This document shows, piece by piece, positions 43,866-56,143 of a DNA stretch of 64,000 nt. Numbering within the stretch: position 1 is the first letter of the stretch; every line of letters begins with the position of its first letter. Under the pieces are notes generated by a model. It was not told the DNA's origin, searched no databases, and saw only the letters and a list, made by a program, of their open reading frames with translations. A program made the translations under genes and the position numbers. Source of the stretch: Coix lacryma-jobi var. lacryma-jobi. Taxonomy: Eukaryota; Streptophyta; Magnoliopsida; Poales; Poaceae. Where the stretch lies: assembly GCA_009763385.1 (NCBI GenBank), contig CM019827.1, forward strand, positions 117,517,204 through 117,581,203. Direction: 5' to 3'.

Positions 43866-44809
43866 CGGGGACGTACTTCTCCTTGTGCTTGCCAAAATCG
43901 TACTTGTGACCATGATCTGCCTTGCCGAATGCTTGCTTGTTCTTTTTCAGCAGTTGGCGATGAAGTGGTCCGAGCCTGCACACTCGTAACAGCCACCTCA
44001 TCCTCCTCCGCGGTGACGGTTCATGCGGTTGTTGTGGAACCGCGAGAACCAGTTGGCAAGCAGAGCCAACTCGTCGTCCTCCATGAACTCCAACTACTCC
44101 TCTGTGACAGAAAGAAGAGAAGACAAAGCAAAGCCTCTAGAGGGGTTAGCAGAAGAGCCAGAAACCAAAGCCATCGACAGGCCAGAAGGATTTTCATAAG
44201 AAGCCCTTGCCATGGGTCAATCTCACTGGACTTGAGCTTACTAAAGAGCTCGTCGCAGGTGAGAGTCTCATTGTTAGGCGATTCGATGATCGCCTAAACC
44301 TTGGAATCCCACACCGACCGATCAAGAGTATGGAGTAGCTTGAGAGCTCTCTCATGATCATCAAAAGGCAACAGCTCCTTGTTAGCCCTCATCCTGTTGA
44401 CAATCACCTGAAAGCGAGCGAATATAGTTTATATGCTCTCGCCAGGCATGTGTCGAAAGTCCTCATACTCTCACTTGTGTGACTCATAGAGACGGGTTTT
44501 GACTTGAGTGGTTCCCTCATGAAAACGCATGAGAGTCGGCCAAATCTCATGAGCCATAGCGAGGTGAGAAACGTGATCAAACTCAGACATGCTCAAACAG
44601 GAGAAAAGAGCATTACAGGCTCGGTTATTGGCATCATGCTCATCGATCTGCTATTGAGTCACACAAGCAGCCAAGAACACGTAATCAGCAGAGTTGCAAA
44701 TATCCCAAATAGAAGCACTCATACTCTGGAGATAGGCTGACATGCGTATCTTCGAATACGCATAGTTCGTCCCATCGAAAAACGGTGGTTTGCCCACGCC
44801 GCGATCCAT
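43866..44809 (-). pseudogene. C2: copia gag, N-terminal part
   Basis: ATG is at 44809 (MDRGVGKP, then FFDGTNYAYxK), 47 bp after the PBS. The capsid core is UBN2-type: ALFSCLSMSEFDHVSHL, VKTRLYESHK and HERALKLLHTLDRSVWD. A CCHC knuckle, CYECAGSDHFIANC, lies near 43985-43945. At least eight in-frame stops show long decay. It continues at 32963 across solo LTR X2; one copy of the CTTTG TSD must be discounted. Confidence 0.8.
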
Positions 44810-44855
44810 GTCGCATTCTGTGGATTTGGAACCGGCTAAGGTAGAAGATCCTTAA

Positions 44856-44870
44856 CCTGCTCTGATACCA
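44856..44870 (-). other. C2: primer-binding site, tRNA-iMet
   Basis: In element orientation TGGTATCAGAGCAGG, the standard initiator-Met PBS of plant copia elements, lies 2 nt from the LTR end. Confidence 0.92.
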
Positions 44871-44872
44871 AT

Positions 44873-46424
44873 TGAAGGACCGAGAATTCTACCAAAAGGC
44901 GACCAAAGGGGGGGGTGAATGGGAGCTTCAAATTTATTTTCAGAAACTTATAGCACTTGCCCCAAGAATCAACCTCGAGTGCTCAACTAGAGCTTGATAG
45001 TGTCCATGACCCTAGATGTAGGGTGGATGGTTCTGAGAAGCAAAACAGGACACTACACAACTGTAGAAACCCAACGCAAAAACCCGAAACCAAATTGGAA
45101 GTCGAACGAACGAACTGCAGATGAAAACGTGTGAATCTGCACTGACCAGACTCTGGTGAGCGTCCGGTCAGGTTGGATCGGACGCGTCCAGTCAGCTCAG
45201 GAGCGATCTGGATGCTCTCTGTGTTGGACTGGACTCACGGGAAAGGAGCGTCCGGTCACAACCCTACGAGCGTCCGGTCAACAGCGTGAAGAGGATGAAT
45301 AGTACCACTTGTGCGTCCGGTCAGGTGACCTCAAGTGCGTCCGATCAAAAAACACACAGCCTATGTAGCTCGGCCTTCAGTGATCGGACTCACTGGGAGC
45401 GTCCGGTCGTTGAACAGGCTGAGTCCGGTCACCCCGATATTCCTCTATTCATCCACCGATTCAACTCGATCTCTCCCAAAACGAAACCTCTAGGGCTCAA
45501 ACTTTGTGAGAGGAGTCACAAGGATGATAGTGAGCTACTCCTAGGAGATCATGGCTCGAACCTAGCTCCAAATTGATGAATCAAAGAAGTTTGGGAAAGA
45601 AAAGAGAAAAACATCAATCCAAAACAAAAACAAATCGATCTACTCGCTCGTGAGGTTTGGGTTGAATTCCTTCAGTGGAAATGATCCCCTCACAGTAAAG
45701 AACAAGTAGAAACAAACGGAATCAAAAATGAACAACCGTAGAGAAAGATCGATCGACGGGAAAAACATGGAGAAAAAGTCAAGGCGAAAAACAACTCAAG
45801 AACACAAATCACCACCACGATTTCCAGCCGAAAATCATCCCCACGAGGAGACAACGGGAATCCGGTCCCGTTTCCACGAAAACCAAATACACAGAGGTAT
45901 GATTCACCATCTCTGCAGATCTCAGTAGCTACAACACGGATGTGGGAGAACAGGAAAGCCTAAGTGAAAGTAGCAAATAGCTGAGATATTTTGGAGGGAG
46001 GGGCTGCCTCTCCTATTATAGCCTAATACAATTATTCCCCTTCTACCCCCACTCCTAATGAGCGAGCAGGCTAACCCTAAGGGTATTCCTGACCAACTCA
46101 AAGTGTAGTTGATCCGACGGCCATGCCCGCACATCAGGAAGCTTCGCCTCGACGCGACCTCACCGGATGCCACCACGTGCCGCCACGCGCCGTTCGTCCT
46201 TTTCACGGACCTCCCCCGGTTTTGATGCCGAAACCGGGAAACCAGTCGTCCATCGGCTGAGTTTTGTGGCCCAAACTCAGAAACCCGTCAGCACCCAGGT
46301 TTTGAGGCCCAAACCTGGAAACCATCCTCAGCCCTAGTTTTGAGGCCCAAACTCGGAAACTGACCGCACCCAGGTTTTGAGGCCCAAACCTAGAAACCGT
46401 CCACTCGGTGGTTTTTCTGTGGCT
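44873..46424 (-). mobile_element. C2: 5' LTR, truncated by W
   Basis: On the plus strand it starts TGAAGGACCG. It holds a GCGTCCGGTCA array (45160-45430), a TATA region (minus GGCTATAATAGG near 46010) and the U3 hairpin array (46213-46424). 1552 bp are present. W is inserted inside hairpin unit 1, and the remaining U3 should lie right of the window, beyond W. Confidence 0.8.
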
Positions 46425-49400
46425 TGTTGACGGTAGATAACTCCTATTTTAAACCGTCAACTAACCTCATAAATGACCTGCAATGATCCAAAGAGTATAG
46501 CTATAGGGTTTGATTCTAACGAGTTCCATGAGCTGTGTAGTTCTCACTTGTTTTGCAGGATATTCAATATTTCATCATAAGAATGTATCTCAAGTGAAGA
46601 ATTAGAGCACACTAGTGAGACGAGCTCGTCGAGACGATCGCAACGGATATGCCACTTGCCATATTTGGAGTCCCAGAGCAAGAGTCCTCGATGAATACGA
46701 CCAGGAAGACTCTGGAACCTTCTACAAGCCTTTTTCATATGAAGATCAGGGGTGTAACAGACAAGATTCCAATAGCTACAGAATACCAGAGATATCCAGG
46801 GACCAGACAGAAAGAAGACGACAAGGAATCCTTCCACACCAAGACTCGTTGTGCAAACTTACCGAACAAGGACTCAAGACAAACAAGGAAGGTGTTAGAA
46901 GACTTGCGGACGAAGGAGGAGGCAGGCGGCGCCAGGGGGAGGCCGGTCGGCCTCAACCCTAGGCCGGCTGGCCTCAACCCTAGGCCGGCTGGCCTGGGCC
47001 CACATGGAAGCCCCTCCATCTTCATACGGCGTGACCTAACCGACCTCTACTTTGTATCTTGGCCGTTGTTCAACGTCGGTTTGATCCGAGGGCTGCGGTT
47101 CATCCCACCGGGCTATATAAGAAACCCGAGACCTCCCCTCTTGTATCAAGCATTGAATCCAATCAATCATAGATCAATTGTTTAGAGTAGAGGTAGCCTA
47201 GACAACTAGGAGCTCCTTCATCCAAGGGCGTAGCTAGAATAGAATTAGAAGAGTCGAGGAAGCTCGGATTCCGGATCTAGTCAGGAGAATCTAGGTAATT
47301 AGCCTTGTCTTCTCTCTTGTATCAACATTGTTCTTCTAATTGTCTAATTGTGTTCTAGTTCATCTTCTAATATCTCTAGTTCATCTCTGTGTTCTAATCT
47401 AGTTCTAATTACCTCTCTAGTTCATCTTTGTGTTCTAATCTATTTCTAATTGTTCATCTAGTTCTTATACATCTTCTAGTTTGTGTTCTAGTTGATACAT
47501 GTCGTGGCTTGTTACTATTTTGTGTTCATAATTATAATGTTCATCGTCTACTTTGAATATATGTCTAGCATAGCTAGGGTATCTCTATGTTTATGCTCTT
47601 GTTCGTATAGCGCTCATGCGGATACATGGGTGTATGCCGGGTCTCTGAGTGATGAGTGATTGTCAACTGGGATGATGCGCATGTTCTTTGGCTTGTGTTG
47701 TGCAGGTGTCGAGCACGGATACAGTGATCAAAGGCGAGGTGAAGGTCAAGTAGAGACGTGCCGTGCCGATGGACCGAGAGTGGCGAAGGGCGAACGTGAG
47801 GCTTGGACTGAGGGACCAGAGGCCCAAGGATCAGCTGTGGTGGCTGGCAGCCTGTGACGACAACAAGTGAAGAAGTGCGGTCATGTGTTGCCTGAGTCGT
47901 GGACTTGGGGACACGTGTGGGTGGACGGGGTGCACGGGAGGTGCATCCCATCTACGACGTCGGTTTGGTGGTAGAGCTAGGGAAAAACCATCGGGTGGAC
48001 GGTTTCCAGGTTTGGGCCTCAAAACCTGGGTGCGGATGGTTTCCGAGTGTGGCCACAAAACTCGGGCTGAGGACGGTTTCCAGGTTGGGCCTCAAAACCT
48101 GGGCGCTGAGGGTTTGCTGAGTTTGGCCTCAAAACTCAGATGCTTGGTGGGCTGGTTTCCCGGTTTGGGCCTCAAAACCGGGGGTTGGCTGGAAAAGGCT
48201 GGTTTCCTGGTTTGGGCCACAAAACTGGGGGTGCAGAGCGAGGGCGGCACGTGGCGGCAATCGGGAGGTTGCGTCGAGGCAACGCTACGAGTTGTGCGGG
48301 CGTGGCCGTCGGATACACCTACCACCGAGTTGGTCCAGAATAACCTTAGGGTTTGCTGGTTCGCTCTGTAAGTAGTTAGGGGTAGAGTGGGAATTAGGAA
48401 TAGGTTAGAATTATGATAAATACGGGGAGACACCCACCTCCCCATCTATCTCAGTTAGTCATCCTGTCATTTGCTCTTGACTTCTAGGGTTTCCTCCTCT
48501 CCCACATCCCTGCTGTAGCTAGCTGAGATCCACAGAGAAGAGAACAATACCTCTGTGTTCATGAGATTTTGAGGAAGTGAGGCCGTAACCTCACTGTTGT
48601 AGCGTGTGGTAGCCACACGGTTGCAAATTCGTGGTTGTGATTCACGTTTTGTTCGTGTTCTTCACGGAATCCTATTTCTCCACGTTTTTCCCGTCGCTTG
48701 ATCTCTTTGCTCGGTTCATCTTTTACAAATCCATTTGAACCAAGTTGTTCTAGATCGTGAGGCATTTCTTTCCACCGAAAGAATTCACCTCTAACCTCAT
48801 GGTCTAGGAGATCGATCGATTCTCGTTTCGTGTCAAGTTTTTCTCCCTTTCCCCGAAGTTTTTTGATTCATCGATTTGGAGATAGGTTCGAGCCATGATC
48901 TCTTAGAGATAGCTCACTATCCTCCTTGTGACTCTACTCACCAAGTTTGATCCCTAGAGGATTTGTTTTGGGTGAGATTGAGTCGAATCGGTGGACGAAC
49001 TGCCCAGTTTCGGGGTGACCGGACGCTCCCCACGGGATGACCGGACGCTGAGAGTGAGTCCGGTCGTTGAACAGCTCACTGCTGTGTTTCGTGCCCTGAC
49101 CGGACGCAGCGGTTGCTCACTGACCGGACTCATCCCTGGCACTGTTCACCGTGTGTACTTTGTACTGACCGGACGCACTGCCTTCGACCGGACGCTCCAG
49201 ACTCGTGAGTCCGGTCCAACTCAGTAAGGTCTCAGATCGGTATTTGTGTGACCGGACGCGTCCGGTCCTTGCTGACCGGACGCTGGCCTGAGTCCGGTCG
49301 TGACTGCTTTGCGCGTTTTCGTTCGCCGGTTGTTCATTCGGTGTCGGATTTGGTTTCCGTCTTTTGCGTTGGTTTTCTAGAGTTGTGTAGTGTCCCGCTG

Positions 49401-50288
49401 TGCTTCTTGGAAGCATCCACCCTACATCTAGGGTCGTGGACACTAGCAAGCTCTAGGGTTTGCTTTTGGGGTTGATTTACGGGATAGTGGCAACAAGTTT
49501 CCGAAAGGAATTTTGAAGCTCCCATTCACCCCCCTCTGGTCGCTTTCTGGTAGCATTCTCGGTCCTTCAATTGGTATTCCGGGCCAGCAACTGGTAGATC
49601 GCGAGGGTGACACTTATAGCCTCGTTGAGTCCTTTGTAGTCCACTCCCGAATATAGGACAAGTAAGACCTGGTCACCCGGAAGGGATAGACTCTGGATCT
49701 GATCCTCCATGTGTGATGTCTCCTGCGTATATATATATGTTATTCTAACCATGATTGCTAAACATAATTGCACTAATTGACGTAGTCTATGACCTATAGT
49801 TAGAACCATATTAGGAAGTTAATCTGTCTCTTTCTAGATTTGGCTACGATCCGACCTTGGGTGGGAATGCTCTGTTGGAACTCTTTTAATGGTTTACTAT
49901 GTTCTATTACATTTATCTTATTTATCATTTATGATTGATTCCTATGTTGAGTATTGATCTAGTGGAACTTTTATCATAATCATACATGTGTGTGTTATAG
50001 TTATAGATGTTTATCTCCTACTAGTTAACTCATGATATGCATTGCTCCATTATAAATAACGATACCTTGGAAACTCTTTCCTTGGTGAAATGCTACAACA
50101 GATGTATTTTATCAGTGCGATTGAGGATGATCTCATTTCATATTTTATAAGGGCAAGATCATAAATACCGTCCATGTCTCTAGTGTTGTTGCTAGTGGTG
50201 ATAGCCTAGCGTTAAAGGTAATGTTGTTAGATTTGTCTACCTGCATTTCTAGCGCCGTTATCTAAAGTGATGCTAAGAGATGTCAACA
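46425..50288 (+). mobile_element. W: 5' LTR split by solo LTR X4
   Basis: LTR parts are 46425-47616 and 49570-50288 (about 1911 bp). It starts TGTTGACGG and ends GATGTCAACA. U3 carries AGGCCGGTCGGCCT and two AGGCCGGCTGGCCT repeats (46940-46996), about 110-160 bp before TATA (GGCTATATAAGA near 47103). CTAGTTCATCT repeats (47335-47500) follow. Layout matches the LTRs of Y and Z. Confidence 0.8.
47617..49569 (+). mobile_element. X4: solo copia LTR, 1953 bp
   Basis: It starts TGCGGATAC and ends CGGTCCTTCA. It has a degenerate hairpin array (about 47968-48228) and a GACCGGACGC array (49010-49290). No internal region is seen. Left flank GCTCA and right flank ATTGG do not match. Against the Y LTR, about 11 bp of target sequence seem to be missing at the junction. 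Confidence 0.8.
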
Positions 50289-50296
50289 AGCATTTA

Positions 50297-50314
50297 TGGA
50301 GCCGTTGCTGGGGA
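50297..50314 (+). other. W: primer-binding site, tRNA-Asp-like
   Basis: TGGAGCCGTTGCTGGGGA differs from the canonical Asp site of D at two positions. It starts 8 nt after the LTR end, the same spacing as in D. Confidence 0.75.
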
Positions 50315-50599
50315 ACCGAATGTGTGATTCCAAATCACATTCCCCGATGTTTGGGAAATCCCTTAAGGAAATCCCATTGTCGGAGCCATATCGTTGAGTT
50401 ATCCAAGTTACTAAGTTAAGACCAGGAGATAATAGGATCTTTTCTCAAACAGGCGCACCCTGTCTTTTGTCTATTTCTTGAATATCTTATTGCAGGGTGA
50501 TGTATGACTTGATTTGATCGACCGAAAAACTACGTTGACGATCCTAAAGTTTTGATCTGAAAAGCTAAAGCCAACGCCAAGCTCAGGAAACCACCAACC

Positions 50600-52048
50600 A
50601 TGTTGACCGAAGACACTGAGGCAAGAAGCTCAACACCAGTGTTAGAAGACATGGCTGACAAGACTCTCCATGATTTCTCTGCGCCAACTACCACCAACAT
50701 CAGGACTGGACCAACAGTCAATGTGGGAACCAAGGGATTCGAACTCAAGTCATCTCTGATCAACATGGTGCAAGCCAGCCAGTTTTGTGGGAAAGCACAT
50801 GAAGATGCGAGTGCCCATCTCCAACACTTCCTGGAGATATGCAACACTTTCACTATCCAAGGAGTCACTAAGGACGCCATCTACCTCCGCCTATTCCCAT
50901 TCTCACTTTTGGGAAGAGCGAAGCAATGGTTCTACGCCAACAAAGACAAAAACACTACATGGTAGATCTGCCCCACTGCTTTCCTAGCAAAGTTCTTTCT
51001 CGTAGGCAAGACAAATGCCCTACGAGCGAAGATCTCAACTTTTCAGCAGTAGTATGATGAATCTGTCCCTGAGGCATGGGAATGCTTTCAAGACAACATA
51101 TCAGAATGCCCACACCACGGGATGGAGAATTGGTTACTTATGCAGACATTCTACCATGGGCTCACTTCAAGTGCTCGTGATAATATCAATGAAGTTGCTG
51201 GAGGATCGTTCTTGTCACTCACTATCAAAGAGGCAACCGCTCTCGTTGAGAAGATAGCTTCCAACCAAGGATGGAACGAAGAATGCCCTCAACCAAAGAA
51301 GAGAGGAGGAATGCATCAACTCAAGGAAGTAGACATGATGTCTGCTCAGATAGACCTACTGATAAAGAAGCTTGACGAACGACACCAAGAGAAGAAGGAA
51401 GTCATGCACATCCACGATTCTCGCATGACTTGTGAAGATTGTGGAGGCACTGTCCACACAGGAAGCAACTGTCCCGAAGTCCAAGAGAATGTGAACTACA
51501 TCATCAACAACAACAACAACAACAACTATCATCCTCAACAGAATCAAGGATAGAATCAGCAACAGAGGCCCATCTACCAAGGTAATCACTCAGGTAACTA
51601 CCAAGGTATCAACTTCAACCAACCGCCTTTAAGAGAAATGATTGTTAATCAAAATAAAGTTATTGATAATATGTCCAGAAAGATAAATTCCAATGATAAA
51701 ATACTTGAAACCATTAATAATAGAATGGAAAGCTTTACTTCTGCTATTAAGAATCAACTTAGCTTTAATAAGATGATAGAATCACAAATTTCTTAGCTAG
51801 CCACTTCTATACCTGTGACCGAAAAAGGTAAGATTCCGGGGAATCCGGAAGAATTAGAAACTGCAAATCTTGTAGACATTTTCAATGCGGGAGATTACTT
51901 CACAGCTCTGCCAAGGCCAAAGTACAGAGGACGGGGAGATGAGAATCTGCCTGAGAAGAAAGGAGATCCAAGGAGACCTATCATCCCGATCACCATTGGA
52001 CCCCATACCTTTGATGAAGCCATCTTTGATCTTGGAGCAAGTGTCAAC
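50600..52048 (+). pseudogene. W: gag and protease start
   Basis: One frame from ATG 50600 has in-frame stops near 50963, 51048, 51551 and 51794. Motifs: CGKAHEDASAHLQHFLEIC, FPFSLLGRAKQWFYANK, PEAWECFQDNISECPHHG, a CCHC knuckle CEDCGGTVHTGSNC, a poly-Asn run, then the protease IFDLGASVN at the cut. It is close in layout to the D polyprotein. 50289-50599 is the leader and holds the PBS and nothing else recognised. Confidence 0.8.
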
Positions 52049-53940
52049 TGCGGATACATGGGTGTATGCCGGATCTTGAGATGATGAGTGATTGTCAACT
52101 GGGATGATATGCATGTTCTTTGGCTTGTGTTGTGCAGGTGTTGAGCTCGGATACGGTGATAAAAGGCAAGGTGAAGGTCAGGTAGAGACGTGTCGTGCCG
52201 ATGGACCCGGAGCGGTGAAGGGCGAACGTGAGGCTTGGACTGACGGATCGGTGGCTTGAGGATCGGCCATGGTGGCTGACAGCCTGGGACAGCGACAAGT
52301 GAAGACTTGCGTGTGGACGGGGTGCACGGGCGGTGCATCCCCTCTACGGCTTGGCTTGGTGGTTGAGCCACAGAAAAACCACCGAGTGGACGGTTCCCAG
52401 GTTTGGGCCTCAAAACCTGGGTGTTGGCCGGTTTCCGAGTTTGGGCCACAAAACTCGGGCTGAGGACAGTTTCCAGGTTTGGGCCTCAAAACCTGGGTGC
52501 TGGCGGGTTTCCGAGTTTGGGCCACAAAACTCAGGCGATGGACGACAGGTTTCCTGGTTTCGCCTCAAAACCGGGGGATGGCCCAGGTTTCCTGGTTTTA
52601 GCCTCAAAACCAGGGGGGAGGTCCGTGAAAAGGACGAGCAGAGCGGTGGTGGCACGTGGCGGCAATCGGTGAGGTCGCGTCGAGGCGAAGCTACCAGTTG
52701 TGCAGGCATGGCCGTCGGATCACCATCAACTTCGAGTTGGTCAGAAATACCCTTAGGGTTAGCCTGCTCGCTCATTAGCAGTAGGGGTAGAAGGGGAATA
52801 ATTGTATTAGGCTATATAAGGAGAGGTAACCCCTCCCTCCAGAATATCTCAGCCATTTGCTACTTTCACTTAGAGCTTTCTGCCTCCCATATCCCTGCTG
52901 TAGCTACTGAGATCCACAGAGACGGTGAATCATACATCTATGTATTTGCTTTTTGAGGAAATGAGACCGTAATCTCGTTGTCTCCTCGTGTGGAGAAGTT
53001 TTGGCTGGAAATCAAGATTGATCCGCATTTTGAGTTATGTTCTTCACGTTTTGTTTTACGTTCTCTCGGTGATTTGCATCATTCTCTCACTGCGAGGAAT
53101 GATTTTCGACTCCGTTTGAACTGAGTTGTTCTAGATCGTGAGGCATATCTTTCCACCGAAGGAATTCACCTCTAACCTCACGAGCTAGTAGATCGAACGA
53201 TTTTCGTTTTGGATCGGCTTTCTTCTCCTTTGCCTCGAATTCTTCCAAACCACCGATTTGGAGTTAGGTTTGAGCCATGATCTCTTAGGAGTAGCTCACT
53301 AACTTCCTTGGAACTCCTCGTACCAAGTCTAAGCCCTAGAGCTATTGATCCGGAGGAGATGGGGTTGATTTCGCGGAAGAACTGTGCAGTTTCGTGGGCA
53401 TCGGACGCTGGACTCGGGGGCATCGGACGCTGAGTTCGTCACATCGGACGCTCAGGTGCCACATGTCAAAGAACAACGTTTTTGAAGGAGCATCGGACGC
53501 TGACCATCGGACGCTCCGTTGACCATCGCACGCGTCCGGGGTCTGAGCATTGGACACTGAGGGTTCACTGTAGTAGCGTCCGATGACCATGCAGTAAGGT
53601 TCCAGAACGGTTCATTTTGCATCGGACGTGTTCGACGCTTGGACATCGGACTCTGGCCAGCGTCCGATGTAGTGACTTCTGCACTGTTTCGTTCGTGGTT
53701 CGTTCGTCCGATCTCGGATTTGGTTTCCGTCTTTTGCGTTGGACTTCTTGGGTTGCGTAGTATCCCATTGTGCTTCTAGGACGCATCCACCCTACATCTA
53801 GGGTCGTGGATATTAGCAAGCCCGATGTCTTTCCTCTATGGTGACTTTCTGGGACAAGGGCTATAAGTTTCTGAATAGAAATTTAAAGCTCCCATTCATC
53901 CCCCATTTGGTCGCCTTTGTGTAGCACTTTCAGTCCTTCA
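52049..53940 (+). mobile_element. C: 5' LTR of a Ty1/copia element, 1892 bp
   Basis: It starts TGCGGATAC and ends CAGTCCTTCA, followed by an iMet PBS and gag. It has the U3 hairpin array (52358-52614), a TATA box (GGCTATATAAGG near 52812) and a CATCGGACGCT array (53395-53670). The upstream 5-mer TCAAC is the expected TSD copy; its partner lies outside. Confidence 0.88.
52358..52614. repeat. C: U3 array of seven hairpins
   Basis: Seven units as in X1. The last has CCTGGTTT paired with AAACCAGG where X1 has CCCGGTTT/AAACCGGG, another compensated change. Unit 1 has GGTGGTT/AACCACC where X1 has GGTAGTT/AACTACC. Confidence 0.88.
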
Positions 53941-53942
53941 AT

Positions 53943-53957
53943 TGGTATCGGAGCAGG
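53943..53957 (+). other. C: primer-binding site, tRNA-iMet
   Basis: TGGTATCGGAGCAGG, one mismatch from the consensus iMet site, lies 2 nt after the LTR. Confidence 0.88.
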
Positions 53958-54003
53958 TTAAGGATCTTTCACCTTAGCCGGTTCCAGATCCACAGAAGGC
54001 GAC

Positions 54004-54277
54004 ATGGATCGCGGCGTGGGCAAACCGTCGTTCTTCGATGGGACGAACTATGCGTATTGGAAGATATGCAAGTCGGCCTATCTTCAGAGCATGGGTGCTT
54101 TAGTCTGGGAGATTTGCAACAAGGCTGATTACGTGGTCTTGGCTGCTCGTGTGACTCAGCTGCATATCGACGAGCACGAAGCCAATAGCCGAGCCCGTAA
54201 TGCTCTTTTCTCATGTTTGAGCATGTCTAAGTTTGATCGCGTTTCTCACCTCCCCACGGCTCAGGAGATTTGGGCAA
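54004..54277 (+). pseudogene. C: copia gag, first part, interrupted by Z
   Basis: ATG at 54004 opens MDRGVGKPSFFDGTNYAYWK, then ARNALFSCLSMSKFDRVSHL, the UBN2-type copia gag. There is no stop before the Z insertion after 54277 (TSD GGCAA 54273-54277). It is far better preserved than the homologous C2 gag. The frame resumes beyond Z. Without Z the frame would be open to the window end. Confidence 0.85.
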
Positions 54278-56018
54278 TGTTGACGCTCACTAATGCTCAT
54301 ACTTAACCATCAACTATTGCATGAAATGACACTAAATGTATCGCAAAGCATAGTTGTAGGGTTTGAAACTAACAAGTTCCATGAGTTTTGGTGCTCTCAC
54401 TTGTTTTGTAGGACATCCATGTTTTACCATATAAAAGTATCTCAAGTGATGAATTGGAGTGCGCCATTGCGAAGAGCTCGTCGAGACGATCGAAACAGAC
54501 ATATCATTTGCTATATTTGGAGCACGGAGCAAGAAGATATTAATTTCCAAAAAAATTGCATATTTAGTGGGACCCGCAAGCAACAGTACCATGCAGCCAG
54601 TCGCTTGGCGACACATGGCCAAGCGAGGCGCGCGCAGTAGGCGACAAGGCGGGACAGCGCAGGCCCTGCGGCAGCAGCTGTTCCCCGCTGATGGAGCAGG
54701 CGACCACCTCCTGCCAATCAACGGATGACACGTGGCCAGGAGGGAAGACGCACGCGCGCGCGCAGGCGCTTGAGCTCGGGCGGGATTCTGCAGTTGCATA
54801 CGGCCGTCCGGGCCGGGACAGATGTCGCGCAGGAGTTGGACCCTGGCCGGCTTTGCAGTGCAGAAAGCGTGTTGGAGCAGTTGGGCCGCCCGAACCAGCC
54901 GGCCCAGTCGCCCAGAAGTCCCCAGAAATGAAGACAGTGCAGGTTTTCACCGGTTTAGCTCGGTTCGGGCCCTTAGAGTCCGGTTCTAGCCCGGTTTTCG
55001 ATGCAGATCTGATCTACAACTCCTTGGCATTCAAGATATGCTCTCCACCGACCTAGATAGGTCGGTTTCATCCAATGGTGGGCCAAATTTGGTGTATGCA
55101 TCCGACGGTGGGCGATAAATGTGATGCGGATCGATGACATGGCGATTTCTTGCCCCCTACTCCATCCAGGACTATATAAGCAGGCCCAGGGACGCTCCCA
55201 AGAGCCATCTCCATCTTCATTATTCATCTCCATATCAGAAACTAGGGTTTCAATTAGAAGTAGAGGTCCCTCTAGATGAATCTCTTCTAGTTCATCTAGA
55301 TCTAGATCTAGTTCTAGTTCTTCTAGTTCTAGTTCTTGTTCTAGTTGTCTAGTTCATCTAGTTGTAATTAGAGAGAGGAGAAGGAGAGAGCTGAGGAGGA
55401 GCCGGATCTGTCGGATCTTCCTCGACATTGTATTGGTGCAGCATCTGGTTCGTCTTCAAGTAATCTCCAGGTTTTTCATTTACTATTTCTAAGAATTATA
55501 TTTAATTTCAGTTCTTGCTTTATTTTATTTACTGGATCTCTGCTCGTATTGAGTGCTCTAGTTATTTGTGGTAATTAGAGTAGTAAGCGTTAGTGTAGAC
55601 ACAGTGTCTAGACTAGGGTTTACCTGAGTTTGCGCCCAATCCTCTGGAATACTTGTGGTAGCCCCAGAGGTGACAGCTCTGTCAGGTCTTTGTAATCCAC
55701 CACGTTAGGGTTGGTGTTCTCGTAGAGCTTTCGGCAGCCTTCCCCCAACTACTATCTTCCCAGTCTTTCTCGAGAGTTGGAAAGGACCTGCTGCTCCGAA
55801 GTAAGTAGAGTATAGTAAGCCTTTGATTAGATAGACCTGCTTAGAAACCCTATATCCCTCTCTAACCGCATTACCATTCTTTTCTCGGACATTCTTAATT
55901 CTTCTAGTACACTTCACGTTCCCCGTGGAAATCGATACCCTGGAATACTCTCGGGTGAAAGCTACATTGTTATCTGTGCGCTTGCAGATTTTTCTGTGTG
56001 CGTTTAAAATACCCAACA
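54278..56018 (+). mobile_element. Z: 5' LTR, 1741 bp
   Basis: It starts TGTTGACGC and ends ATACCCAACA. TATA (GACTATATAAGC) lies near 55172. A CTAGTT-rich repeat (55281-55372) follows the presumed start site. The CG-alternating run GCGCGCGCGCG near 54753 is longer than in the 3' LTR. Confidence 0.9.
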
Positions 56019-56024
56019 ACTTTC

Positions 56025-56042
56025 TGGCGCCGTTGCCAGGGA
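56025..56042 (+). other. Z: primer-binding site, tRNA-Asp
   Basis: TGGCGCCGTTGCCAGGGA, one mismatch from the D site, starts 6 nt after the LTR end. Confidence 0.88.
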
Positions 56043-56143
56043 GCGGTAGCTATTCTAGAATCGAACCAAGTTCGTCCGCATTTCTTTTCTTTTTACCACC
56101 TTTCCCTTTTTTACCACCTTTTGTTTTACCACCACATCACCAC

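Larger units (their letters stand above)
46425..52048 (+). mobile_element. W: left part of a Ty3/gypsy (Athila-type) element
   Basis: It has a 5' LTR split by a solo copia LTR, a tRNA-Asp-like PBS, and gag up to the protease. It is cut at 52049 by copia element C inside the protease codons (DLGASVN). The rest of W should follow after C, beyond the window. Confidence 0.8.
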
